Shown: positions 1 through 5,203, numbered from the stretch's first letter. The stretch: 5,276 nucleotides of DNA from Burkholderiales bacterium (GCA_947456845.1 CANGUJ010000311.1:1-5276); one strand, 5' to 3'. The notes: generated by a model not told the origin, from the letters alone. Translations and numbers: made by a program.

Positions 1-172
1 CGTTGAGCGCGGTGGCCACCGCGCGGGCCGCGGCCAGCAGGTTCTGCTCCTGCTGTTCGCGCAGCAGACCTTCCATCTCGCGCACGTAGCCCACGCCGAC
101 CAGCGGAATGGCGGCCAGCGACACGGTCACCAGCAGCAGCTTGGCCGTCAGGCCGATGCGCAGGCGGGGCAT
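1..172 (-). CDS. pdsS: Sensor histidine kinase, N-terminus only (proteobacterial dedicated sortase system kinase, PdsS-like)
   Basis: This is a partial gene: 57 codons from the ATG at 172-170 down to the left edge, with the kinase core outside the window. The N-terminus is a membrane anchor: a short basic start (MPRLRIGLTAK) is followed by a hydrophobic segment at about residues 11-28 (LLLVTVSLAAIPLVGVGYV). An acidic and glutamine-rich stretch follows (REMEGLLREQQEQ), and then ARAVATAL, as expected where a periplasmic sensor region begins. The start is well supported by GGAGG at 181-185 on the minus strand, 8 nt upstream. The gene follows the response regulator by 15 nt, so the two are very likely co-transcribed. 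The pattern of a single transmembrane segment, the VREME-type motif and ARAVATAL resembles kinases of the proteobacterial dedicated sortase system as I recall them. The family call rests mostly on the adjacent regulator, because no catalytic residues are visible here. Confidence 0.75.
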   Translation of the reverse strand, partial: MPRLRIGLTAKLLLVTVSLAAIPLVGVGYVREMEGLLREQQEQNLLAAARAVATALN

Positions 173-180
173 GGGTGCGG

Positions 181-185
181 CCTCC
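181..185 (-). promoter_or_regulatory. Ribosome binding site of the histidine kinase gene
   Basis: GGAGG on the minus strand lies 8 nt before the ATG at 172-170, in the 15-nt gap after the response regulator stop. It fixes the kinase start codon and supports translation of both genes from one mRNA. Confidence 0.7.
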
Positions 186-187
186 GG

Positions 188-877
188 CTAGGCGCGCCAG
201 CGATAACCCATGCCATAGACCGTATCGATGGCTTCGAACCCCGGGTCGAGCGCGGCAAACTTGCGGCGAATGCGCTTGATGTGCGAGGTGATGGTGCCGT
301 CATCGACCACGATCTTGGCGTCGCCCATCAACTGGTCGCGGTTCTTGACGTGGCCGGGAAACTTGGCGAGGGCATGCACCATCCAGAATTCGGTGAGGGT
401 GAGGTCGACTTCCTGGCCGTGCCAGAGCGCCAGGAAACGCTTCATGTCCAGCGTGAGCGGTCCGCGTTCGATCAATTCGTCGGCGGCCTGCGGTTCCTTT
501 GCCAGGTCCGCGCGGCGAAACAGGGCGGCGATGCGGGCCAGCAGATGCGGCAGCGAAATGTCCTTGGTGAGATAGTCATCGGCGCCCAGCCGCAGCCCCG
601 AGACGACGTCGAAGTCGGAATCGCGCGCGGTCAGGAACAGGATGGGCACCGTGGCGGAGGCGGCGCGCAATTCGCGGCACAGCGTGAAGCCGCCGTCGGG
701 TTCCTGGCCGAGGCCGATGTCGATGATGGCCAGTTCGGGCAGGCGCAGCTTGAATGCCGCCGAGGCTTCCGGACGGGTGGCATAGGTGGCCACCTCGTAG
801 CCGTGGCGCTTGATGGCCTCGGCATAGTTGGCGCGAATGGCGGCGTCATCCTCCACCAGGGCGATACGTTTGGCCAT
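188..877 (-). CDS. pdsR: OmpR/PhoB-type response regulator, proteobacterial dedicated sortase system (PdsR-like)
   Basis: This 229-residue two-domain transcriptional regulator is expected to be phosphorylated by the kinase encoded just downstream. The receiver domain (about 1-122) has the acidic pocket E9/D10/D11, the phospho-acceptor D53 in AIIDIGLG, the switch threonine T83 in FLTARD and the conserved lysine K105 in YLTKD. The winged-helix DNA-binding domain (about 138-228) includes LTLTEFWMVHALAKFPGHVK, the recognition-helix region TITSHIKRIRRKF and the terminal hairpin TVYGMGYRWR. The strings DGGFTLCRELRA, DSDFDVVSGLRLGADDYLTK and HALAKFPGHVK match what I know of the regulator in the proteobacterial dedicated sortase system (TIGR03787-type) and are unlike ordinary PhoB or OmpR. 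The start ATG is preceded by AGGAGGTG, 5 nt away. The sortase and its target protein are not in this window and would be expected near the kinase beyond the left edge. Confidence 0.88.
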   Translation of the reverse strand: MAKRIALVEDDAAIRANYAEAIKRHGYEVATYATRPEASAAFKLRLPELAIIDIGLGQEPDGGFTLCRELRAASATVPILFLTARDSDFDVVSGLRLGADDYLTKDISLPHLLARIAALFRRADLAKEPQAADELIERGPLTLDMKRFLALWHGQEVDLTLTEFWMVHALAKFPGHVKNRDQLMGDAKIVVDDGTITSHIKRIRRKFAALDPGFEAIDTVYGMGYRWRA

Positions 878-882
878 TGTGG

Positions 883-890
883 CACCTCCT
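883..890 (-). promoter_or_regulatory. Strong Shine-Dalgarno site of the response regulator
   Basis: On the minus strand this reads AGGAGGTG, 5 nt before the ATG at 877-875. It is nearly fully complementary to the 3' end of 16S rRNA, so translation initiation should be efficient, and the start codon is well fixed. Confidence 0.75.
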
Positions 891-985
891 GAACCGGGTT
901 GCGATGCGCGGGCAAGATATCAGATGCGTCCGCCCCGTGCGCCTTGCAGGTCGGGTCGGTCAGATTGCTGCCACTATTGTTCAGT

Positions 986-1005
986 GCGGCGCCTCTTGGC
1001 GCCGC
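986..1005. repeat. Perfect 8-bp inverted repeat with a 4-nt loop (hairpin)
   Basis: GCGGCGCC and GGCGCCGC flank TCTT (AAGA on the other strand). The stem is perfect and all G/C, and it sits in the interval between the minus-strand regulator and the plus-strand small ORF. Neither side has a downstream T-run, so it is not a classical intrinsic terminator. It could be an operator, a 5'-leader structure for either divergent transcript, or a dispersed GC-rich repeat. The repeat is seen directly; its function is unknown. Confidence 0.6.
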
Positions 1006-1031
1006 GCCGCCGGCCAGTATCGGCGGGTGAA

Positions 1032-1059
1032 ATGGAGGCTCCATCACAAACTTGGAGCC
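1032..1059 (+). promoter_or_regulatory. Two overlapping inverted repeats, one covering the Shine-Dalgarno site of the small ORF
   Basis: The first repeat is ATGGAG-G-CTCCAT (1032-1044). The second pairs GGCTCCA (1037-1043) with TGGAGCC (1053-1059) across a 9-nt loop. They share the same CTCCA bases, so in RNA only one can form at a time. The second one would bury GGAG at 1054-1057, the likely ribosome binding site of the ORF starting at 1067. The arrangement could allow switching of translation, or the first repeat could simply be a protein-binding site. The repeats are exact, but no regulatory function has been shown. Confidence 0.35.
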
Positions 1060-1066
1060 GCCCGCC

Positions 1067-1207
1067 ATGCACCGTCTTTCCAGCTCGACCAAACCTGCGA
1101 ACCTGATGCTGGACATGCTGCGGGCGCTCGGTCTGGCCGCTGTCGCAGGATTGGGGACGGCGCTCGCTTCCGCGCTGGTGGTGGTGTTCCTCGCCAGCAC
1201 CGCATGA
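1067..1207 (+). CDS. Small hydrophobic protein of unknown function (46 aa, one predicted membrane helix)
   Basis: This short ORF encodes a basic N-terminus (MHRLSSSTKP), an amphipathic stretch around residues 11-20 (ANLMLDMLRA) and a hydrophobic segment at about 21-43 with small-residue character (LGLAAVAGLGTALASALVVV, then FLAS). It ends three residues later. That is the layout of a single-span inner-membrane miniprotein. GGAG at 1054-1057 lies 9 nt upstream of the ATG, and an in-frame stop at 1028 limits extension. I recognise no family. It has no LPXTG-type sorting signal, so nothing links it to the sortase system apart from position. It lies divergent from the response regulator and about 155 nt before the hydratase cassette on the same strand. 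A chance ORF in GC-rich DNA remains possible, but a ribosome site combined with a coherent membrane segment favours a real gene. Confidence 0.45.
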   Translation: MHRLSSSTKPANLMLDMLRALGLAAVAGLGTALASALVVVFLASTA

Positions 1208-1362
1208 CCGGGACGGGGCGCAGGGCGTGAAGCAGCCGGTAGCCGTTGGCCTCGGGTGGGCCATGGCCGCAAGCGTGCGCATGCCGCCCGCGCCGCATGC
1301 CGGCGTCGCTCACCGCGGTCCGGCTTCGCGCTAAGATGAGGTTCCCTCCCGACAGGACCTGC
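1208..1362. other. Leader/intergenic region before the hydratase-like cassette
   Basis: This 155-nt stretch upstream of the three-gene cassette contains no convincing gene. It includes a perfect palindrome GGCCATGGCC (1259-1268) and a 9-bp direct repeat CGCATGCCG at 1278-1286 and 1294-1302, spaced 16 bp start to start. TAAGAT at 1332-1337 could be a weak -10 element, but I see no matching -35 hexamer. The cassette promoter is expected here, or upstream of the small ORF if the two are co-transcribed. I cannot place it with confidence. Confidence 0.3.
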
Positions 1363-1695
1363 ATGACGATGAGATCCAACCATGACATGGGCGGCTTGGC
1401 CGCAGGGCGCCTGACCCCGCGCGAACACGAATACGAGCCGTGGGAGAAGCGCGTCGACGCTCTCATGATGCTGCTGTCGTCGAAGCAAAGACAGCTGTTG
1501 ACCGTCGACGAATTGCGCCGCAACATCGAGGCGCTGGGCGCCGATGCCTACGACCGCATGACCTATTACGAGCGCTGGATGCATGCCATCGGACAGACCC
1601 TGATCCAGCGCGGGGTGATCAATATCGACGAACTCGGCCGCCGCATGGAGGAAGTGCGCGCCGCGGGCGGGCCGGATGCGGCGGTGAACCAATGA
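1363..1695 (+). CDS. Nitrile hydratase beta N-terminal-like / thiocyanate hydrolase beta-like subunit
   Basis: This 110-residue protein corresponds to the N-terminal helical half of a nitrile hydratase beta subunit, or to a free-standing thiocyanate hydrolase beta-type subunit. It has the beta-subunit opening HDMGG (7-11), then EPWEKRVDAL (25-34), TVDELRRNIEAL (47-58), YYERWM (68-73) and a C-terminal helix with GVINIDELGRRMEEV. Aligned by eye to Pseudonocardia nitrile hydratase beta, R52 in DELR falls on the conserved active-site arginine beta-Arg52. The reading frame stays open upstream as far as a TTG at 1246. I chose ATG 1363 because HDMGG follows almost at once, as in beta subunits, and AGGA (1354-1357) lies 5 nt upstream; ATG 1369 is the alternative. 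The stop overlaps the next start in ATGA. The same fold is used by hydratase activator proteins, so a chaperone role, alone or in addition, cannot be excluded. Confidence 0.82.
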   Translation: MTMRSNHDMGGLAAGRLTPREHEYEPWEKRVDALMMLLSSKQRQLLTVDELRRNIEALGADAYDRMTYYERWMHAIGQTLIQRGVINIDELGRRMEEVRAAGGPDAAVNQ

Positions 1696-2051
1696 GCGGA
1701 TCCGCCGGCATGCCGGGCATGTATGGGACCGATCCGGAGGGGGCGGCCTTCCTGCCGGCACATTTTTCACCGGGTGATCGTGTGCGGGTGCGGGCCGCGA
1801 TTCCGCCCGGGCATGTCCGCACCCCCTGGTATTGCCGGGGCAGGAGCGGTGTTGTCGAGCGTCTGTGCGGCGCGTTCGCCAACCCCGAGGAACTGGCCTA
1901 CGGCCGGCCGGGACTGCCGGCGCAACCGCTCTACCGGGTGCGCTTCCAGGCGCGCGAGTTATGGCCGGACTATCGAGAGAATGCGGCCGATGTCGTGGAA
2001 ATAGAGATCTACCAGCACTGGCTGGAAACCGCACCGGAGGACCGGCCATGA
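1692..2051 (+). CDS. Nitrile hydratase beta C-terminal domain protein / thiocyanate hydrolase alpha-like subunit
   Basis: This 119-residue protein matches the SH3-like barrel that forms the C-terminal half of nitrile hydratase beta and the whole of the thiocyanate hydrolase alpha subunit. Visible landmarks are FSPGDRVRVR (25-34), GHVRTPWYCRGRSGVVER (40-57), NPEELAYG (64-71), LYRVRF (80-85) and ELWPDY (89-94). R43 in GHVR aligns by eye with nitrile hydratase beta-Arg157, the second arginine that hydrogen-bonds the oxidised cysteine ligands. LWPDY followed by an acidic EIEIY...WLE end resembles the end of Thiobacillus thioparus thiocyanate hydrolase alpha (LWPEY...ETEI...YLE) as I recall it. 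Its start overlaps the previous stop (ATGA) and has only a weak ribosome site, so translational coupling is likely. It overlaps the catalytic subunit gene in the same way. It is expected to be a cytoplasmic partner subunit with no catalytic metal of its own. Confidence 0.85.
   Translation: MSGSAGMPGMYGTDPEGAAFLPAHFSPGDRVRVRAAIPPGHVRTPWYCRGRSGVVERLCGAFANPEELAYGRPGLPAQPLYRVRFQARELWPDYRENAADVVEIEIYQHWLETAPEDRP
2036..2040 (+). promoter_or_regulatory. Ribosome binding site of the catalytic hydratase subunit
   Basis: GGAGG lies inside the end of the preceding coding region, 7 nt before the ATG at 2048-2050. It supports independent or coupled initiation at the ATGA overlap and fixes the start codon. 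Confidence 0.65.
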
Positions 2052-2659
2052 GCGAGCCGCATGACCACAGGCACGGACGCGATGACGAGGATTCGGTTTC
2101 TTACTACCGGACCATGGAAATCGCCGTCCGGTCCTTGCTGATAGAAAAAGGCATTTTTTCCGCGCAGGACGTGCGGCGCACCGTCGAGGCGATGGACGGC
2201 CGCAACTACTCGCGCGGCGCCAGGGTGGTGGCACACGCCTGGCAGGACGGCGCGTATCGCGCGCGCCTGCTCGCCAACGGCACCGCCGCGGTCGAGGAAC
2301 TCGGCATGCAGGTCGGGCCGCTCAAGCTGGTGGTCGTCGAGAACACGCCGGCGGTGCACAACGTGGTCGTCTGCACTCTCTGTTCCTGCTATCCGCGCAT
2401 GCTGCTGGGGCTGCCTCCGGACTGGTACAAGAGTCGCGAATACCGTTCGCGGGTGGTGCGCGAACCGCGCGCCGTGCTGGCCGACTTCGGCACGGCGCTT
2501 CCGGCGGACGTGACCATCCGCGTGCATGATTCGACGGCCGACATGCGTTACATGGTGCTGCCCATGCGCCCGCCGGCCAGCGCCGGAGAGTCCGCGGCGC
2601 AACTGGAGCGGCGCATCTCCCGAGATGCATTGGTCGGCACGGCGGTGATCGACCGCTAG
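2048..2659 (+). CDS. Nitrile hydratase alpha / thiocyanate hydrolase gamma family catalytic subunit (cobalt-type metal site)
   Basis: This 203-residue protein is the metal-binding subunit of a nitrile hydratase-family enzyme, which hydrates a C-N triple bond (nitrile to amide, or thiocyanate toward carbonyl sulfide and ammonia). The claw is C109-T-L-C112-S113-C114. Threonine after the first cysteine is typical of cobalt rather than iron enzymes, and C112 and C114 are the residues oxidised to sulfinic and sulfenic acid in the family. Other family blocks are LLIEKGIFSAQDV (30-42), VVVENTPAVHNVVVCTLCSC (95-114), LPPDWYKSREYRSRVVREPR (122-141), RYMVLPMRP (167-175) and SRDALVGTAV (191-200). After the claw it reads YPR (R117), as in thiocyanate hydrolase gamma, where nitrile hydratase alpha normally has YPW. 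The N-terminus has a short His/Asp stretch (HDHRH), also seen in relatives. A GGAGG site at 2036-2040 and an ATGA overlap couple it to the preceding gene. The substrate cannot be decided from sequence alone. Confidence 0.88.
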   Translation: MSEPHDHRHGRDDEDSVSYYRTMEIAVRSLLIEKGIFSAQDVRRTVEAMDGRNYSRGARVVAHAWQDGAYRARLLANGTAAVEELGMQVGPLKLVVVENTPAVHNVVVCTLCSCYPRMLLGLPPDWYKSREYRSRVVREPRAVLADFGTALPADVTIRVHDSTADMRYMVLPMRPPASAGESAAQLERRISRDALVGTAVIDR

Positions 2660-4341
2660 CGGTCGGCGCGGGCTTCGGGCTGGGGCGTTGGCACCCCCAT
2701 GTCCGCGGCGGGAGACCCGGGGCTTGCGACGGTACTCAGACTGCGGTCATATACCGGCACCTCGGCCGCCGGCGGGCGGTAGAACAGCACGCGGCTGGCG
2801 CGCGATTGCTTGGCCCGGTACATGGCGCTGTCGGCCCGGGCGAGCAGCGTCTGCCTGTCCGGCGCGTCGACCGGATAGACCGCGATGCCGAACGACGCGG
2901 ACACGGGCGTTTGTTCCGTCAGTTCGAGGCCGACGAACGGTGCGCTGATCGCGGCAACCAGCTTTTGCGCCACTTCCGCGATCTCGCCATCGGTGCCGGT
3001 CTGTTCGAGCAGCACGACGAACTCGTCGCCGCCCACGCGGGCCAGGGTGTCGGAGGCGCGCAGGCTGTTCTTCAGGCGCCGGGCGATTTCGATCAGCACC
3101 GCATCGCCGGTGTGGTGGCCGAGCAGGTCGTTGACCTTCTTGAAGCCGTCGAGGTCGATGAACATCAGTGCCAGACGCCCGTTGTTGCGTTTGCTGCGCT
3201 GGATGGCGCGGTCCAGCTCCGCGTTGAAGGACAGACGGTTACGCAGGCCCGTGAGCGCGTCATGGGTGGCGGCATAGGTGAGCCGTGCCTCCGCCTCGCG
3301 CCGCAGCCAGAACAGCGCCAGCTGGCTGCACAGCGAGTCGGCGAGGGCGGCGATCATCGGGTCGACCTGCTGGGCATGCGGGCCGAGAAACTCCAGCACG
3401 CACACCACCTCGCCTTGCACCACCACCGGGACGGCGAACGCGGCACGCAGCCCGCAAGCCAGCGCCTGCTCGCGACGGTTGTAGTCGGGGTCGTGCGCGA
3501 CATCATGGCTGCTGGCGAGCGCCTGGCCGCGCCAGGCCCGGCTGATCAGGTCGTGCGCCGTGACAGGAAACCGCGCCGCCCGCGAGGCCTGCGCGAAGGA
3601 TTGGGCCGCTTCCTCATGCCAGGTCTCGCCGCACAACAGCGTATCGTCGCTGGTGTCGCGCACCCAGCGCGCGCCGTAGCGCCAGCCCATGGGCCGGCAG
3701 ACCGCCTCGAGGAGCGCGGGCAGGGCCTCGGAAAGCCGGGCCGCGCCTGCCAGGATGCGCGTGACGGCATCGCGGATCTCCAACTGCATCTGGGTCTGGC
3801 GGATTGCGGTGTAGTCGCGGCTTGCGCCGCGGTAGCCGATGAATTCGCCGCCGTCGGCGAATACCGCCACCCCGCCGCTGCAAGAGAAGCGCAGCACACC
3901 GGCACGGTCGACGCGTCCGACGACAAATTCGTGGAAGGTGCGCCTGTGGTCCATGTCGTCGCGCAGCCTCGCCCAGTCCTCCGGGGTGACGCCTACAGTG
4001 GGGTAGTCCCATGGCGCATGACCGAGCAGGTGGTCGAAGTCGAACCCGCGGTTCTCGCCGTCGCGGTAGAGGATGCGCTTGTAGCGGTGTTCGGCGTCGG
4101 TCTCCCAGAACACGTCGCTGGCCGAGCGGATCATCTGCCCGAACACCTGTGACCAGCCGTCCGGTATGTCGCCCGCCGCGGGCCAGGATTGCCCGGCAGG
4201 CGACCCCGGCATCGGGCCGACGCGCTGCCGCGCCCGCAACTCGGCCAGGCGCGTGCGGCTACGCAGCAACGCCGCGCCCAGCCCGGCGGCAAGCGCCATG
4301 GCGATAAGCGCGAGCGCAGCAAGCACGGCAGTTGCCGACAT
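2656..4341 (-). CDS. Membrane-anchored PAS-GAF-GGDEF diguanylate cyclase
   Basis: This 561-residue signalling enzyme is expected to make cyclic di-GMP from two GTP. One N-terminal membrane helix (about 4-26) precedes a basic, arginine-rich linker. A PAS-like sensor domain spans about 66-180 (SDVFWETDAEHRY to GYRGASRDYT) and a GAF-like domain about 185-345 (AFAVPVVVQGEVVCVLEF near its end). A helical linker with THDALTGLRNR (359-369) leads into the GGDEF domain at about 355-525. Catalytic features are FIDLDGFKKVND (395-406; D396 metal ligand), an intact GGDEF at 437-441 and the inhibitory site R428-A-S-D431 placed five residues before it, so feedback inhibition by the product is likely. No EAL or HD-GYP domain is present. 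About 40 C-terminal residues are Pro/Ala-rich and look disordered. The frame stays open upstream into the SDR gene, but the membrane helix begins at ATG 4341. The gene follows the SDR gene by 17 nt, with only a weak G-rich ribosome site. Confidence 0.88.
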   Translation of the reverse strand: MSATAVLAALALIAMALAAGLGAALLRSRTRLAELRARQRVGPMPGSPAGQSWPAAGDIPDGWSQVFGQMIRSASDVFWETDAEHRYKRILYRDGENRGFDFDHLLGHAPWDYPTVGVTPEDWARLRDDMDHRRTFHEFVVGRVDRAGVLRFSCSGGVAVFADGGEFIGYRGASRDYTAIRQTQMQLEIRDAVTRILAGAARLSEALPALLEAVCRPMGWRYGARWVRDTSDDTLLCGETWHEEAAQSFAQASRAARFPVTAHDLISRAWRGQALASSHDVAHDPDYNRREQALACGLRAAFAVPVVVQGEVVCVLEFLGPHAQQVDPMIAALADSLCSQLALFWLRREAEARLTYAATHDALTGLRNRLSFNAELDRAIQRSKRNNGRLALMFIDLDGFKKVNDLLGHHTGDAVLIEIARRLKNSLRASDTLARVGGDEFVVLLEQTGTDGEIAEVAQKLVAAISAPFVGLELTEQTPVSASFGIAVYPVDAPDRQTLLARADSAMYRAKQSRASRVLFYRPPAAEVPVYDRSLSTVASPGSPAADMGVPTPQPEARADR

Positions 4342-4358
4342 CGGCGGACGGCCCCCGG

Positions 4359-5141
4359 TCAGGCGATGGTGACACCGCCGTCGGCGACGATGGTCTGGCC
4401 GGTGATGAAGGCGCCCGCCTGCGAGGCGAGCATGACGGCGATGCCCGCGATGTCGTCGGGTTCGCCGAGACGGCGCAGCGGGGTTGCCGATTCGCGCCTG
4501 GCGCGATTGGCGTCGTCTTCCCAAAGGGCACGCGCAAAATCGGTGCGCACCAGTCCCGGCAGGATGGCATTGACGCGGATGTTGCTGGGGCCCCATTCGA
4601 CAGCCAGATTGCGCGCCAGGCCGGCGTCTGCCGCCTTCGACACGCCGTACAGGCCGATCACGTCGTTCCCGCGCAAGGCCGCGATGGACGATACGATGAT
4701 GACCGCACCGTCCCGGCGCGCCGCCATCTGCGGGATGACCATGTTGCAAAGTTGCCAGACGCTGCGGATGTTGGTGCCCATGATCTTGTCGAACGCCTCG
4801 TCGGAGGCCGATGCGGTCGGGCCGTAAACCGGATTGGTGGCGGCGTTGCACACCAGGACGTCGATCCGCCCGTAGGTCTGCATGGTGGTGGCGACGAGAT
4901 TCTCGAGCGCGTCCTTGCGGGCCACGTTGCAGGGCACGGCGATCGCGGTCAGGCCCTCGGCATCGAATTCGGCCTTGACCTCGGCGCAGGCTTCGGCCTT
5001 GCGACTGGAGATCACGACTTTCGCCCCCGCCAGGGCCATGTGGCGGGCGATGGCCTTGCCTATGCCTTTGGTGGAGCCGGTGATGACGGCGATTTTGTCC
5101 GACAGGTCGAAAAGAGGAGAGGTCATGGACGGGTTCGGCAT
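4359..5141 (-). CDS. Short-chain dehydrogenase/reductase (SDR), classical, NADP-type
   Basis: This 260-residue protein has the full-length classical SDR fold. It shows the cofactor glycine motif TGSTKGIG (21-28), a Ser-Arg pair after the second strand (S46-R47 in VVISSRK) that favours NADP(H), the NAAT variant of NNAG (99-102), N124 in the GTNIRS segment, and the catalytic S152, Y165 and K169 (SSIAAL; YGVSK). The tail GQTIVADGGVTI is the usual closing strand. The strings CNAATNP, ARNLAVEWGPSNIRVNAILPG and VRTDFARALW place it near the FabG/DHRS4-like SDRs often annotated as 3-oxoacyl-ACP reductase or carbonyl reductase; the substrate is unknown. The start is uncertain: ATG 5141 and ATG 5126 (MTSPLFDLSDK) both lack a clear ribosome site. 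It is the first gene of a probable two-gene unit with the diguanylate cyclase and is divergent from the DUF924 gene. Confidence 0.9.
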   Translation of the reverse strand: MPNPSMTSPLFDLSDKIAVITGSTKGIGKAIARHMALAGAKVVISSRKAEACAEVKAEFDAEGLTAIAVPCNVARKDALENLVATTMQTYGRIDVLVCNAATNPVYGPTASASDEAFDKIMGTNIRSVWQLCNMVIPQMAARRDGAVIIVSSIAALRGNDVIGLYGVSKAADAGLARNLAVEWGPSNIRVNAILPGLVRTDFARALWEDDANRARRESATPLRRLGEPDDIAGIAVMLASQAGAFITGQTIVADGGVTIA

Positions 5142-5203
5142 TGGCGCAGCGCTGTTTCGGATCGGTTAGGATACCCCACCCTCAACAGGCTCGGTAAGGT
5201 GTG
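5142..5203. promoter_or_regulatory. Short divergent intergenic region between the SDR and DUF924 genes
   Basis: These 62 nt must hold the start signals of both divergent genes. AAGG at 5196-5199 is a usable ribosome site for the plus-strand gene. TAGGAT at 5167-5172 is a weak -10 candidate without a good -35. No clear operator or sigma-54 site is visible. Confidence 0.3.

Noticed and set aside
281..892. A 203-codon plus-strand open frame opposite the response regulator
   Set aside because: It mirrors the codon pattern of the regulator gene and shows no domain. The opposite strand has a complete receiver plus winged-helix protein.
986..1005. Intrinsic terminator
   Set aside because: The stem-loop is strong, but no T-run follows on either strand, and no gene ends nearby in either direction.
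1278..1302. CRISPR-like or iteron-like direct repeat (CGCATGCCG twice)
   Set aside because: There are only two 9-bp copies in GC-rich sequence, with no further units or associated genes.
1246..1362. Upstream TTG start extending the beta-type subunit by 39 residues
   Set aside because: The extra residues are Pro/Arg/Cys-rich and unlike the family, which begins just before HDMGG. The ATG at 1363 has an AGGA site 5 nt upstream.
631..2049. A 472-codon open frame on the minus strand across the interval and opposite the first two hydratase genes
   Set aside because: It is Arg/Pro/Ala-rich with no recognisable domain, and it runs antisense to genes with clear family motifs and into the response regulator in another frame. 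It is typical of spurious open frames in GC-rich DNA.
2806..4152. A 448-codon plus-strand open frame opposite the diguanylate cyclase
   Set aside because: It is low-complexity Gly/Ala/Arg/His-rich antisense translation with no motif; the opposite strand encodes GGDEF with all signature residues.
4342..4851. Upstream in-frame extension of the diguanylate cyclase into the SDR gene
   Set aside because: The extension is Arg/His-rich nonsense overlapping the true SDR reading frame. The hydrophobic anchor begins directly after ATG 4341.
5142..5203. Sigma-54 promoter in the divergent interval (TGGC...TTT)
   Set aside because: The GG and GC elements do not occur with the required spacing; only the first half resembles the consensus.
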